From Amylostereum areolatum (lineage: Eukaryota; Basidiomycota; Agaricomycetes; Russulales; Stereaceae), in the NCBI GenBank assembly GCA_012932865.1, contig SAXG01000015.1, positions 372,001 to 436,000 of the forward strand: a stretch of DNA of 64,000 bases, given 5' to 3'. Position 1 is the first letter of the stretch. Each line of letters opens with the position of its first letter. Positions 1 to 15,768 of this stretch are shown here, piece after piece. Below the pieces are notes generated by a model, which was not told where the DNA came from, did no database searches, and was given only the letters and a program-made list of their open reading frames with translations. The translations under genes and the position numbers were made by a program.

Positions 1-211
1 CAGTCTTATAACGAACTTTCAGCCCACAAAAATCACAAACGTCGAGACGGTCACGTACCTGGTCACGAGCGATGTCCCAGAGACCATCCTTACCAAGCTC
101 ATGATCCTCGTCAACGCAGACAAGCTTCATAAGACGCGTTTAGGCCTCAGGTCCATCGGGCACGACGAATTTGTCGGACGACGTCCGATAGACAAGCCTT
201 GGACCTTTGCC
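1..211 (-). pseudogene. Fragment of unrecognised protein-coding gene, cut by the window edge
   Basis: On the minus strand a coding-like stretch reads from about 211 to the edge (PRLVYRTSSDKFVVPDGPEA, a stop TAA at 140-142, then MKLVCVDEDHELGKDGLWD). The open sequence on both sides of one stop suggests a decayed copy, or a wrong base at the stop. The text resembles a group of uncharacterised basidiomycete proteins, but I cannot name a domain. From 212 to 564 I see no gene; a short acidic ORF on the minus strand (388-319) is not supported by anything else. Confidence 0.3.
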
Positions 212-564
212 ACTGGGTCTAGGCCGGCAGGGTAGAAACCGGCCTTCAGCTTGGGGACTTCGTGGGGGGAGGGTATCACAGAAGAAGCGATCGTGGGGGT
301 GGGGCTCGTCGGAGGTCAGAGTTCATCCTGATCGTCAAAGTCGCTGTCGCCGTCGGAGACTATTAGGCTGCGAGTCTCTCTGAGCATGGCGGCTAATCCT
401 GAACTTGAGGAGTGTTGACGTCAAGTCTACATCATGACATCACCGCGTATGAAGCCGACGTGGCATCCGCGCTCACTTCACCACCGTCAGTCGGACTCAG
501 TCCGTCACAGTACCACCCTCGCCTTGCTTCTCTTTCCTTCCCTACTCTCCTTCTTTCTAGGGAA

Positions 565-1654
565 ATGCGTTTCCAGTATATTTTTTGCACTGCCGCCCTG
601 TTGGCAGCGTCAGCCTGGTGCCGTCGACATCGTTTGTGCGTGGTCCGTTATACATCTCTCCCCCGATGCTCATCCGCTTGCAATGCAGCCCCTATTGTGG
701 ATGCCCTCTCTTCGGAACCGGAGTTAACGGTCTCTGCGGTCTTCCCGGAAAATAACCCCTTCGGTCGTGCGTACGCTTCTGAACTTATTCACTGGGGCAA
801 GTGCTGACAAGAAGCCCGTAGACATCGTGAATGGGGAGAACAACCGATTGAATCTCAATATTGAGAACACGTCGGGAAAGAATGTGACGCTCTTGAGTGT
901 GGCTGGTGGATTTTTTAACACTGTGGGCGAGGGACTGATCAAAGCCGTGCGTTGTCTCGTGCTGTCACTTGGCTGTATTCTCAACAACTTCATGCAGACT
1001 AGCAACTTGACATACGGCATCCCTCTAATGAATGGTGCAAAGGTTGTCCTGCCCTACTCTTTCCACAGCGAGTAAGGCCTTTCACACGGTGTTGGCCTAT
1101 TTCCCCCATTGACTGCTCGGTGTTTTCTTGTTTCTTAGACTCAAGACAGGGGAAGTGAAGCTCCATCTTGACCTTGAGCACGTCGCGGAGGTGTGTGATT
1201 TTAATCTCCTTGTAGCCCTTCTTTTGACTCTCGTATAGGGAAAACGTTACCGTGTAGATGCGTACGACTCGATCGTCACCGTGGTTGAACCTGAAATTTC
1301 CATCTTTGACTTCAAAATGTACGTGGCATACTACGAGTCTGTTCACTGCGGTTGACATAGATGTACATAGGCTCTCAACTTATGCCGCTGTTCTCGGCCT
1401 GGTCGCTTCCCTTGGCTACATCGCATATATTTCCTTCGTTCCCCAACCCAAGAAGGCTCGCCGCACTCCCGCTGTCTCAACCCCTGTGGTCCGTGACTGC
1501 GACAGGGGCCGGGGGCTACCAAGAAGAGTGGATTCCCGCCCACCACCTGAAAAAGTCGAAAAGGACGGGAGCTGGTGCGGTTAGCAGCGGGGATGAGGTT
1601 AGTGGTGCAGAGACGAGCGGCGGGGAGGGTCGTAAGCGCAAGGGTCGCAAGTAG
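565..1654 (+). CDS. IRC22: IRC22-like / translocon-associated protein alpha (TRAP-alpha) homologue
   Basis: A type I ER membrane protein of the IRC22/TRAP-alpha family, thought to sit near the protein translocon. It starts MRFQYIF with a signal peptide. The lumenal domain (ELTVSAVFPENNPF, VNGENN, NLTYGIPL) is followed by one membrane segment (YAAVLGLVASLGYIAYISF) and a basic cytosolic tail ending EGRKRKGRK. I place exons at 565-622, 689-763, 822-946, 998-1071, 1139-1190, 1239-1318 and 1371-1654; the first donor is the least certain. The exons total 748 nt, one too many. The tail changes frame between STPV and ATGAGGYQEEW around 1482-1494, near a run of four C, so one surplus base is likely. 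Corrected length is 248 aa. Family placement rests on the domain order and the conserved tail. Confidence 0.8.
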
Positions 1655-2031
1655 CCTTCATGTTGGTGAAATCTAAGCTATATATTTGTGCTCCTTCCTC
1701 GTCTGAATGGACACGCTCCGAGCCTCTGACGCCAAGCCTGAGTGAGGCCTTACCACGAATGCTGGGATCAGTTTAGGTAATTGTTCTGGGGAATGTCATT
1801 CTCGTCGTGCAACTGCAACAGTAATGAGTACAGAACATATATAATCAAGCTCTCTCTATGTGGCGTCAGAAAGCAGACGGAGCGTTCGTGATTGGTACCA
1901 AAGGATCGGGAGTCGCGTTCAACGTGGAGTGGACACACAGTTTCCGTATGTTCAGACTCATTTGTCCTTGTCCCCAATGGCAGTACCAATAGACTGAGGA
2001 GTAATGCGATGCCATATAGGATCAAGATCTA

Positions 2032-2364
2032 TTACACGTCGACATGCTTATAGCCTTTGACCTTGGGGGGCTGTCATATACACATCCTGACAAAAAGTCT
2101 GTGGGTACATACCTTGTTCTCCGACAACATGGTCGCGTACTTCTCAGAGAGCTCCCTACAGTTCTCATAGTGGTTGACACCCTCTATGCGGTGGCACAGT
2201 TGTAGCTGGTCACGAACAATGCGAGCTTCCATAGAGCGCACCCAGGATTCACGGATGTGTGACTCCTGCGCCGCGACGCGTGCTGCTCCCCAGTTATGAG
2301 CTCTCGAATGGCACGTAAAAGATGAAAGTGACAGACCTTGCAACTCCTGAGCTCGGTCGGACAT
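2032..2364 (-). CDS. NADH:ubiquinone oxidoreductase 12 kDa subunit (fungal NDUFB10/PDSW type)
   Basis: A small accessory subunit of mitochondrial complex I. The 75-aa product from exons 2337-2364, 2113-2282 and 2032-2061 reads MSDRAQELQ, then RESWVRSMEARIVRDQLQ, EGVNHYENCRELSEKY and the end VKGYKHVDV. The Cys in HYENCREL fits the twin-Cys intermembrane-space character of the family, though only part of that pattern is visible. Introns are 2283-2336 (54 bp, with a CTAAC-like branch site) and 2062-2112 (51 bp). Exon lengths sum to 228, so the frame is intact. The gene is divergent from the isomerase gene at 2747 and shares a 382-bp upstream region with it. Confidence 0.82.
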
Positions 2365-2746
2365 GGCGGCAAAGATTGAGCTGAGTGGATGAAGATGAGC
2401 AGATGAGCGCGTTCACCGAACCCCGTCCGACGCCGACTGGCTTTCTCACGATTTGGTACTACAGGTGCTTCGCCAGCGGCGAGAACAACTCAAGTCAAAC
2501 TCAAGTCTCAGGAAACCTAGTCGACCTAATCATCCTGCAGAGGCATTGTCAAGAATATGCAGTCTTAAGACTTTAAGTAAGTATGATATTTTGACATTCG
2601 TTCTTTTGCTTCTGAATCCCACTTCGGGGATGTTTAACTGTCGCCCGAGACATGTGTTTTCTGAAATCTGGGACAGCCAGGGACAGCCTGGGACGCGGTT
2701 AGACCCTTCACGTTCACCACTGCTCTCCTCTTTCCGAAATCTTGTC
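2365..2746. promoter_or_regulatory. Shared divergent upstream region of the complex I subunit and enoyl-CoA isomerase genes
   Basis: The 382 bp lie head to head between the start codons at 2364 (-) and 2747 (+). I see no clear TATA box and no gene. Short open frames here are not conserved-looking. Confidence 0.45.
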
Positions 2747-3809
2747 ATGGCTTCCGTGACGTTCCCTCTCAACTCTTCGGAGCCACTCTTAACTCTGACG
2801 AGACGTAAGTTCTTGTCCGTTGGAGTCAGACCAGCCATCCGACCATTTTGTCAGCCTCTCCATATCTCTGGCAACTGGAATTCCACAATGGCCAGGACAA
2901 CCGTCTCACGAGATCGCTCCTCGTCGATGCATTCGCTCCTGCGCTTAATCTCGTTGAGAAAGAATGGAGAGTCAAATACCAGGCCGCCAAGGTCGCGACG
3001 AAAGCAGGACAACAAACCGATCCCAACGCCGGGTCTGGCGCCTTGGTCCTTGTGGGCAAAATTGATCAGGACAAATTCTTCAGCAATGGTAGGTGATTTT
3101 AGTTCTATCAAGGAGTGTATGTGCTGATAGATACCACCCAGGATTTGACCTACCCAGCGTCATTGAAGACCCTCTATGGTTTCCCGGTACGTTTGCTGAC
3201 ACAGGCTAGTGGTTAGTCTGACCTATTAAATACTGCTATAAAGTGACTTTTGACCCTATCGTGGTCCGCCTCCTCACCTTTCCAAGTACGTAGACGCCGA
3301 TCCACCCTTTAACCGTTGATACGAGCTTCCTTGACACAGTTCCTACGGTCGCCGCCATCAACGGACATTGTTTCGCCGCTGGCGTATTGCTTTCACTCGC
3401 GTGTGACTACCGCGTCATGATAGATGGCAGTAAACGTCGCGCCTGGATGTGCATGAACGAGGTCGATTTTGGCGCCAACTTACCCCCTTCGTTCGTGGGT
3501 ATCATCAAGGCCAAGGTCGGGAAGCCTCTTGTTTTTCGCAAGATGGCTTTGGAGGGCCATCGTTTCACTCCTCCCGAGGCCCTCGAAGCGGGCCTCATCG
3601 ACGTGATCGGCGGGTCGGATACCTCGTCCGTTTTGAAGGATGCCCTTACTTTGGCGAACGGGAAGGCATCCAAGGCGAAGTTGGGTGTTTGGGGACTCAT
3701 CAAGTCTGAGATCTACAGGGATTTCATACAGATGACACGTAGGGACATCCAACCCTGGAACACGGAGTCCGACGCCGCCGCCGCAAGGCATAGGCTTTCG
3801 AAGTTATAG
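2747..3809 (+). CDS. Peroxisomal enoyl-CoA isomerase/hydratase (crotonase fold) with PTS1
   Basis: A crotonase-superfamily enzyme, best matched to delta3,delta2-enoyl-CoA isomerases of peroxisomal beta-oxidation. Exons 2747-2804, 2855-3088, 3142-3186, 3244-3285 and 3340-3809 join in phase to 282 aa. The N-terminal half carries LWQLEFHNGQDNRLT. The oxyanion-hole region reads INGHCFAAGVLLSLACDYR, followed by MNEVDFGANLPPSF, where the Glu is a candidate catalytic acid. The protein ends HRLSKL, a perfect type 1 peroxisomal targeting signal. Isomerase versus hydratase activity cannot be settled from sequence alone. Introns are 40-60 bp. Confidence 0.88.
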
Positions 3810-3813
3810 CATT

Positions 3814-3857
3814 ATTCTCCGTTGCAGGTCGGGGAATTCTCCGTTGCAGGTCGGGGA
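3814..3857. repeat. Perfect tandem duplication of 22 bp
   Basis: The 22 bases at 3814-3835 recur without change at 3836-3857, a few bases after the isomerase stop codon, so probably in its 3' UTR. The rest of 3858-4151 holds no gene that I can see. Confidence 0.9.
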
Positions 3858-4151
3858 ATAGGAGGAGAGCCATCCGCAGGGTTGTCGTAACGAACACTAC
3901 ATTGTCTCAACGCAGCCTATCCGAATCCGTCGTTTTAGTATGGAATCATCGTTTGTTCGACTAGCGACCCTCATGTACCAAGTACCTGGGAACCTTGAAA
4001 AAACAGGATCTAGTGTCGGTGTGTACACACGGAAGGGACCTGAAACGTGTAGAGGCTTGTGGGGATATGCGTACAAACGAAAACCACATTATGGCAAGAT
4101 ATAGACAAAGTACAGGCATTACACCAAGATATCCACCCAGAGCAGCAATAG

Positions 4152-8347
<4,196 letters not shown>

Positions 8348-8653
8348 GCGCTTCCTGCACCCGGGCTGGCGTGCCTCACTTCCACGGCCTCCTCGTGCTC
8401 ACAACTCAAGACTGCTCCCCTTCCCGACGACTTTGTACACGGATGTTTTCCTCTAAATGGCGGTAAGCAAGTGACCCTTACATCGAGCCGTGAAGTAGAT
8501 CAACAGTATATTCGTTGTGTAACCCGGGACATAAACGAGTGACGTGAATGCCGAAAGTCGGCTTCGCGTGTTATCGAAACAACCCTTCCTCACTCATGAA
8601 TGCATGATCATGCGCGCGCCTTTTTGGCGTCACTCAGTCGGCTTTGCAGTGCA

Positions 8654-10280
8654 GGCCCAGTGGAAACGGCACTTTTTTCACCTCGATTCTCAGTGATTTC
8701 TCACGCGGAAATCGCCGAGAACCTCTGTGAATCCAAGGCAATCGAAAAAGTGAGACAAAAATCGGCTTCTCTGATGGAAAGTGCATTGCCCGCGATTTAG
8801 AGATATTTCCAGCAGTCTCGCAGCCGTCTCCTCTGTGTAAATCGCAGGAAATATATCGTCTGGCCTCTTTTTCAGTGGGTTCTCCCATCCGCATGAATCA
8901 CCAACAATGTACGGTTCTAGCTTCTTTCGACCCCTCTATACAATTCACACCAATTATGGGGATGAGAAATACACATGTATAATTGGTTCATATAGGTACC
9001 CTACATGATACATGCTATCAATACAGTGAGTCTCTAATTAACTAATTGTAAGTAACGCTCCTGCCCCGCACGCACAAACATCTCGTTCTTGTAAGGTTCT
9101 TGCCTTGTGGGCAGCCGTGGCATGGGGTATGTAAGTATGCTGGGAGCAGCAAGGGCGGCGAGAAGGACAAGGGGGCTGGAGCGGGGCGGGCAGGAGACGA
9201 GAGTAGCCGGTGTAGCGAGAGAGACAGGGGCAACGAGAATAATGAAGCGACGGGCAGCAGGAGTGGCGGGTGACAAAGGCGGCGGGCGACGGGGCCAACG
9301 AGAGCAGCGGGCAACGGGGCCAACGGGAGGGCGGGCGATGGGGCCAATGGGAGGGGCGTGCGACAGGACCAACGGAAACGACGGGCAACGGGAGTGACGA
9401 GGGTGGCGGGCAACAGGCGATGGGAGCGATGGGCGACAGGCGATGGGAGCGATGAGGGCGACGGGCGACGAGAGTGACGAGGGCGCCAAGAGTGACGAGA
9501 GCGATGGGTGACGAAAGAACGAGAGCGCCAGACAGCGGGCGCGACAGGGCTAGCGGACAACGGGAGTAGAGAGGACAAGGCGACGAGGACGATGGGGGGA
9601 CGACGAGGACGACGGGGGGGCGACGAGGACGACGGGGGGGCGACGAGGACGACGGGGGGGGGGGCGACGAGGACGACGCCGAGGGACGGTGGTGGTGGTG
9701 GTGGTGGTTGGTTGAGAGAGAGAGCAAAGAGAGGCGACGACTCGGACCAAGCGTCGAAGAAAGTTTAGCGAACACGTGACGAACTCGCACTCGCAATGTG
9801 CTAAGTCCAATTTGTCCCCGGTCAGAACACCCCAAGCCACTACATACATATTTACTGAATGCAAGAGCGCGAGTTTGAAGCTGGATCTCCAGTCCAAGGT
9901 TAGCTCTGGTTAGCTCATGCAAACAATGCATTGCAGATGGTGCGGAAGGGAGAATTGGGGGAGAACATGTACTAACTTACTGGGCTTAGAGGAGCACAAC
10001 AGCCTTACTTGATAATGGCAGACTTAGTGATTCGCGCGTGTTTCGCATCCAGGTGGTGTGAAAGGACAGCAATCGACTGGAATAGAAAACAGGCGTAACG
10101 AAGACAGAAGGACGCGAAATGCACGGCTCGGCAGCAACCCGACGAGGTCTTCAGCAAATCTCCCACGCTCCCATCACGAATTTGACGCATCAATCACTCT
10201 CAATTCACAGAAATATCTGTTTTTGGCGGTTGAATCGTCGGGAATCGAGGTGAAAAAGTGCCGTTTCCACTGGGGTGCAG
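8654..10280. repeat. Inverted repeat pair (arms 8654-8699 and 10240-10280) enclosing low-complexity DNA
   Basis: About 40 bp around CAGTGGAAACGGCAC at 8654-8699 recurs in inverted orientation at 10240-10280 with few differences. The 1.6 kb between holds no credible gene, only purine-rich repeats (9050-9770) and ordinary sequence. The outer parts 8460-8653 and 10281-10678 (upstream of the kinase gene) also lack genes. It could be a non-autonomous TIR element; I cannot find a clear target duplication. Confidence 0.5.
9050..9770. repeat. G-rich/A-rich low-complexity block with a 20-bp tandem repeat
   Basis: The plus strand is almost free of pyrimidine runs and made of short GGGCGAC/GGGCAACGG-type units. 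From about 9580 to 9690 a unit close to CGACGAGGACGACGGGGGGG repeats about four times, followed by a (GGT)n run near 9692-9712. Long open frames through this block on both strands are a by-product of the biased composition. Confidence 0.85.
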
Positions 10281-10678
10281 GGCTTGCCGGGAGCTTGCTG
10301 CCGGGCCAGGTCCGAGGCTGCGAACAGAGATTAAGGGTGTTCGGTGTGACTGAGCGTGACCAGAGTGACAGTGACGGTCAGTCTGTGGGAGCAAAAACGA
10401 GAGTATTTGGAGAGAAAATAAGCTGGGTGAGGGGCGGTCGAAGGAGGGCAAAGCTCTGCGGTATAATCAGAAAGAGTGGGTGGCTTGAGGGTAGAGAGGG
10501 ACGAAAAAGGGAGGAGGGCGAGAGGAAAGTGGGGTATTGGATTGTTGGCCTCTGTTTGGGCACGAGCAAGTGCTTTCTCATTGCCGTCCGCACCGTCCGT
10601 GTTGCTCTCTATCGCTCTCCCATCGTCCACAACGCCGCCGACAGTCCCCTCGTCTCTTTCTCCTCGTCGTCCTGCACG

Positions 10679-12678
10679 ATGCAGACAGCATTGCAACATC
10701 TTCCACCTCATATCTTGCCACAGTACGGCAGGCAGTCCATCTCGGGCGCCGTCAGCAAGAATACCAACGCCCTCCCCACGCCCCCAGTCGGTACGCGCAA
10801 GCGCAAGCGCGCACACCAGTACACCGTCTCTTACTCTGAAGTCCATGAAGTCGACGGCGACGGCCGTCTCCGAGAAGTCATAGTTATCGACGATACGCCG
10901 CCCCCACCCACCGCTTCACCCGCCACTACAAACCGCACCAATGGCTACTCCGCTTCTTATCAACCTCCCGTTTACTCCGCTCCTATTCGTACTCGCGCAT
11001 CGTGCAGCAGCGGAAGCTCAGGCCCTTTCCTCGAGCACATCTTCTCTCGCTGGACCCGGACCTGCGACCAAGAAACGAAGACGGGAAGCCGACGAACCCG
11101 TTACGGTCGCGAAACGGCCCGCTCCAGCCACGCACTACCCCACGACCAACGGAGGTCCCAGCACTGTCCCCGCCGCATGGCCGAACGGCTCCGCCATAGA
11201 CGAGGTGTGTGTCTTATCCCCACTCGAAGACCACGAGATCTTCATCATTTATCCACAGGCAAAGCAGGCCGTCACTTGCGATGATAAAGAGGGTCACTAT
11301 ATCATCACCGAGGGTGATCTCATCTATAAGCGCTGTAAGTCCATTCAATCCGTCATGCCTACCCCACCAGGTCTAATTCCCTTTCCGTAGACAAGGTCGT
11401 TCGATTGCTGGGTCAAGGAACGTTTGGCAAGGTCGTCGAGGCCAAAGACATCGAGACTGGCAAACGCGTCGCCGTCAAGGTCATCCGTGCCTATTCAGAA
11501 GTATCGAGACGCGAGCAAGATTGAGGTCCGTGTCCTTCAGAAGCTGAAGGAGCGCGATCCTCTCAATCGTCAGTACGTGTCATTCCTCTTCGCGATTTGA
11601 CGCCTAGCTGACTTTGTTCGTCTAGTAAATGCATCCATCTACTACACTGGTTCGATCATCGAAACCATATATGTCTCGTTACGGAATTGCTCGGCATGTG
11701 CGTCTACGACTTCCTCAAGGACAACGACTTCGCGCCATTTCCCCGACATCATATACAAGGTTTTGCGCGACAATTGCTCGGCAGCGTCGCATGTAAGCTG
11801 ATTGTCCCGTCTTTCTGCGACTGTTATCTAACCCACCTTTGCGCGCATTTAGTCTTGCACGATCTTCACCTCATTCATACGGATTTGAAACCAGAGAACA
11901 TTTTACTAGTTCACAACGACTACCAAGAGGTCCCGTCGCCGTCGCCGGTGAAGGTATGCATGTTCAACACTGCCCCTGTGAACACGGACTAAGTCTGATC
12001 ATCAGCGTGGCTCGCATCCGCGAGTGAAGCGCATCCTGAAATCAACAGACATCCGTCTTATCGATTTTGGCTCTGCCACTTTCCAAGAAGAGTATCACTC
12101 CACCGTGGTATCGACAAGGCATTACCGCGCCCCTGAAATCATCCTTGGTTAGTGTACACCTAGTTACCGTCGTCTGTCGCTCGTGCTGATCCTTTTTGGT
12201 CAGGTCTCGGATGGTCATACCCTTGTGACGCATTCTCACTTGGCTGTATCCTTGTCGAGTTTTACACTGGTGTCGCGCTGTTCCAAACACACGACAACCT
12301 CGAACATCTTGCCATGATGGAAATGGTCATGGGGAAGATGCCAGACCGTTTTGCGCGGTCAGGCGCACGGGCGAAGCCGGAGTACTTCAAAGACGGTATG
12401 AAGTTGGCTTGGCCGAATACGAAGACGACAAAGCAGAGCAAAAAGGAAGTCCGTGCCACTCGAAGTTTGCAGGTGAGCCTCTTCTCTTCCGACGTCAAAA
12501 TGGGGGCTTACGTGCGTGTTGTACCTTGCAGGATATCATCCCTCCCACAGATTCCGTTAACCGCCACTTCGTCGACCTCGTCCGCAAACTTTTAGCGTTT
12601 GATCCTGCTCAACGGATCACAGTACGCGATGCGCTACAGCACCCTTACTTCACGCTTTCCGTTCCCACTGAGCTGTAG
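10679..12678 (+). CDS. LAMMER-type dual-specificity protein kinase (CLK/Lkh1/Kns1 family)
   Basis: A Ser/Thr/Tyr kinase of the LAMMER family, known to phosphorylate SR splicing factors. Exons: 10679-11204, 11259-11334, 11391-11572, 11626-11792, 11853-11953, 12006-12147, 12204-12472, 12532-12678; 535 aa. After a basic low-complexity N-terminus ([11 protein letters not shown]) comes the kinase domain: Gly loop [20 protein letters not shown], catalytic loop [19 protein letters not shown], and the family signature [14 protein letters not shown], where ERILG is usual. Two surplus bases are needed to keep phase, at about 11017-11024 and at 11489-11491, where the family-typical [16 protein letters not shown] is restored. 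With both removed, every exon joins correctly and the total is divisible by three. The first ATG of the open frame is chosen. Confidence 0.92.
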
Positions 12679-13803
12679 CCGACATACCCCCCGATTTTTT
12701 TCATCTTTGTTTTGGTTCTGGATCCGGACAACTCACCACGCACTGTATCCTTTATCGACGCATCACACTCCTTCTGCTCTGTTTGAAATCCCGTCATCGC
12801 GCACGCTTGCACTAGTGGCACTGCTCTATCCGCATTCCCATCAAGCTGTGTCGCTCCAGCTCCAAGGCGGGTCTATCTATTCGGTTCCTCTCGCCCGAAC
12901 CACCCACCACTGTACACTACGCGATCCCTGCCCTCATCCAGTCCGCCCGCATCCGCAATAATACCTTCGCTGCATATTTTACCGTCGCTCTCCACCCTAC
13001 TTTTCCATCTAACCTCACCCTCCTCTGCAGTTTGCTTGTTTATTAGGATTGTTTTGCCACGCTGTTTGGTCGCGGATCACCTGTGTTGCTTTCCATACGT
13101 GTATTCTGCCCCTCCATATCATAGATGAACACGAACAAAAATTTGAACATCACCTTTCGGGTGCGCGGAGGGACTTTCGGTTGCATCAAGCCAACCACGT
13201 CGAAGGCCATGGGGGAAGTCGGTGTTGCAAGGTGCGGCTACAATTACCGCTCTCACTGTCAGCGTGTACTTATAGCTTACTGGTGATGGTGCGCTATTCT
13301 GCGAGACTTGCCGGCAGCTGTTCTGGATAACCGCAGGTGAATCCTGATCTACACAGCCATCACACACCTACAGCTCTTATGGACACAGCACAGTCCTGGA
13401 CAATGTACGTGTCTTTTGAAAAATCGCCTCACCGTTGTTGCAGAAGCCCGAGCCCATCGTCTGACAACTATGTACTTCCATCATGAGGTGGAGCTCGTTC
13501 GGTGGGGATTTTTCCGCGGTTTCCCAGACGATGCTCCGACCTATTCCTCAAGGTAGGCATGTCGTGTTACGGGCGAAGGCCTTCTGACGAGTATAGAGCA
13601 AGTGACGTGTGATTAGATGCGAATGTGAGCAGCAGGCGCTGCCTCCCGAGGCAGCGCGCGAGCAATCAGTATTACACGTGCGAGGAAGCAGTACTCGATA
13701 GCAAGAGCTGAAGCCAAAACAAAACCCCCCCGGGCACCGAGCGACCCACACAAAGCCAAATCCCCTCCCATGCCATGTCTATTTATCCGATACTGTGCCC
13801 AGC
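12679..13803. other. Convergent intergenic region
   Basis: It lies between the 3' ends of the kinase and the protease genes. I see no convincing gene; a 53-codon ATG frame near 13124 has no recognisable content. The only clear structure is the hairpin at 13636-13657. Confidence 0.5.
13636..13657. repeat. Perfect 10-bp hairpin near the 3' end of the protease gene
   Basis: GCGCTGCCTC (13636-13645) is followed by two C and then its exact reverse complement (13648-13657). It sits about 150 bp beyond the protease stop codon and may be part of its transcript end; no function can be assigned. Confidence 0.75.
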
Positions 13804-15768
13804 TCAAACGAGCTTGGCGAGAGAAAGCGTGTTCTTCGTCACGTCCGTGGAGAAGTAGGCGTTCTTCAAGAACACGTCGCCGACGAGCCACTCATCAGCG
13901 CCACCCACCTGGCCCGACGAGATACCGGCAACGCAGTCACCCGTGAGGTCCGTAGGGTCCACAGGGACGAACGCGAGGTCGCGGGGGTCGATGTCGAACT
14001 GCTGGCCACCGAAGGTCATCGAGATGGTCGTGTTCGACGTGCAGGGAATGGTGAATCCGCCCTGCCCGTCCGACTTGGCTCCGGGAATGGCGCTCATGAC
14101 CGTTTGGGCATCGTTGGGGGGAGCGATGATGAGGGTGGTGCCGGTGTCGAGAATAGCGGTGCGTCCTGTCAGCCCGGCGTCCTGGCCGCCGACGGAGATA
14201 GCGTCGAGGTTGGCCTCCCAGAAACCGTCCGTGTTGACGTTCTTGAGTTCGGTGAGCGTGGCGGCGTCAAACTTGGTGTCGTCGAGCGCGCCGAAGGTGA
14301 TCTCGCCGTCGTTCTTCTGGTCAGCGAGGCGCGAGATCTTGTAGGAGGTGATCGCGTCCGTGATGAGGCCAGCCTTGGCAAGCGACTCGACTGGGGTCAA
14401 TGTCTTCTGCTCGGACAGAGTCTAAATGGAGGATGCTTTCGATGAGACGTGAGAGCGAGAGTGCAGGGTTTTGCTTACGCTTTGGGCGAGACCCATGAGG
14501 CCGTCGAAGTCGGTCGAGTCGCTGGAAAAGTCGTCGGTCTCCAAGAGGGCAACACCGAATGTGTGTGCGTTGAGCGCGAGACCACCGACGTTGAGGTTGT
14601 CGGTAACGATATCACCCGCGACGGCGCCAGATCCATAGGTGACCTGGAACTGTTGCTTCGTGTCCGTGAACGACGACGACGATTGGGTGCCGAGGAAGGT
14701 GTGGTTGCCCTGTTGTACGTTGCAAGGAAACGAATGAGATCAGATGCGGAACGTGCACGATACGCAAGGGAGAAGCAGGACGAAAATAATGAGCACAGGG
14801 TCTACAGCCTAAAATAGCAAGGCACTTACGCAGTCGCCGCTGGTCTGTCCAGTTGTTGCGTCCGCGGTCTGGCAACCCTCAGCACCAACCCAGAGATCAG
14901 CAGAGCCGGAATCCATGAGGAGCTTGAAGTCACGCGGGGGTGTACCCATCTGAACAGTGGCAATGTAACCGACGTCGTTGGCTTCGATATCAAGACCGAG
15001 GGAGTTCTTCGTGGTCGGGACATTTGCTGCGGTAAGACCTCCATTCGTAGCAGCGGCGACGTCGACAGGGTCAATGCCGCCCGTCGAGGAGCCAGTTGCC
15101 GTCGAGTTGGCCGTCGAGGACGAGTTGGCACCACCCGCAGCAGCTCCAGTGGCAGCCCCAGTGGCAGCGCCGGCAGCAGCGCCGGCACCCGCACCGGCCG
15201 CGGCACCCTTTGCCTTGCCTTTGCCCTTCTTCTTGCCACCGCTATAGTTGCGTGAAAATCATGAGCGTAGGACAAAGGAAAAAAGGATGCAGCATACCCG
15301 GTAATCGCGGTGATGATGTCGCCGACGGCGGAGCCGGAAGACGGCGGTGCGGCGGCTGCGTTGGCGGTGAGAGCCGCAGTGTTGGAGCTGGCCATGGGGC
15401 GACCGACACGGAAGCCACGCGCCTCGATGGAGGAAACACGCTTGTGAAGCGCGGACTCGAGCTCGCGCTTGTCGGGCTGTGCGCGACCGGTCATACGAGC
15501 GAGACGACGGTGGGACCTGTTGATGTGCTGTTGCAAGTACTGTGGAAGATATAACTGGGATCAGACAACGGAGAACAGGTGGACAGGATGGAGTGATACG
15601 GACGACTTGAGGGTGAATATCACTGCGCTGAGCGACGCGCTTGAGAGGGAGGGTGATGACCCCAGCCTTCTGGGCACGCTTGAGGGGACGAGCATCGGCT
15701 TGTTCTGTGACGGATGAGATGGCGAAAAGGCTTGCCAGAAGCACGATAAAGGAGAGAGAGAGCTGCAT
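13804..15768 (-). CDS. Secreted pepsin-like aspartic protease (family A1)
   Basis: An extracellular or vacuolar endopeptidase. Five exons (15768-15604, 15539-15298, 15241-14830, 14709-14479, 14421-13804) join in phase to about 555 aa; the first donor could be 3 bp away. A signal peptide (MQLSLSFIVLLASLFAIS) precedes a propeptide with basic sites (LKRAQKAG, LPLKRV) and an odd Lys/Gly then Ala/Gly-rich linker (GGKKKGKGKAKG..). The mature part has GYIATVQMGTPP, first catalytic motif LLMDSGSADLW, flap region YGSGAVAGDI and second motif ILDTGTTLI. The first motif is DSG, a Ser-for-Thr change that active A1 enzymes tolerate. A TATA-like TATATATA lies about 170 bp upstream. Confidence 0.9.

Noticed and set aside
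9034..9931. Long minus-strand frames (about 300 codons) through the purine-rich block
   Set aside because: Ser/Pro/Ala/His repeats from low complexity; no start context or introns.
11480..11500. Programmed frameshifting in the LAMMER kinase and the other shifted genes
   Set aside because: No slippery heptamer or shared structure is seen, the shifts are at unrelated places, and all are single surplus bases in short runs. Sequencing error is simpler.
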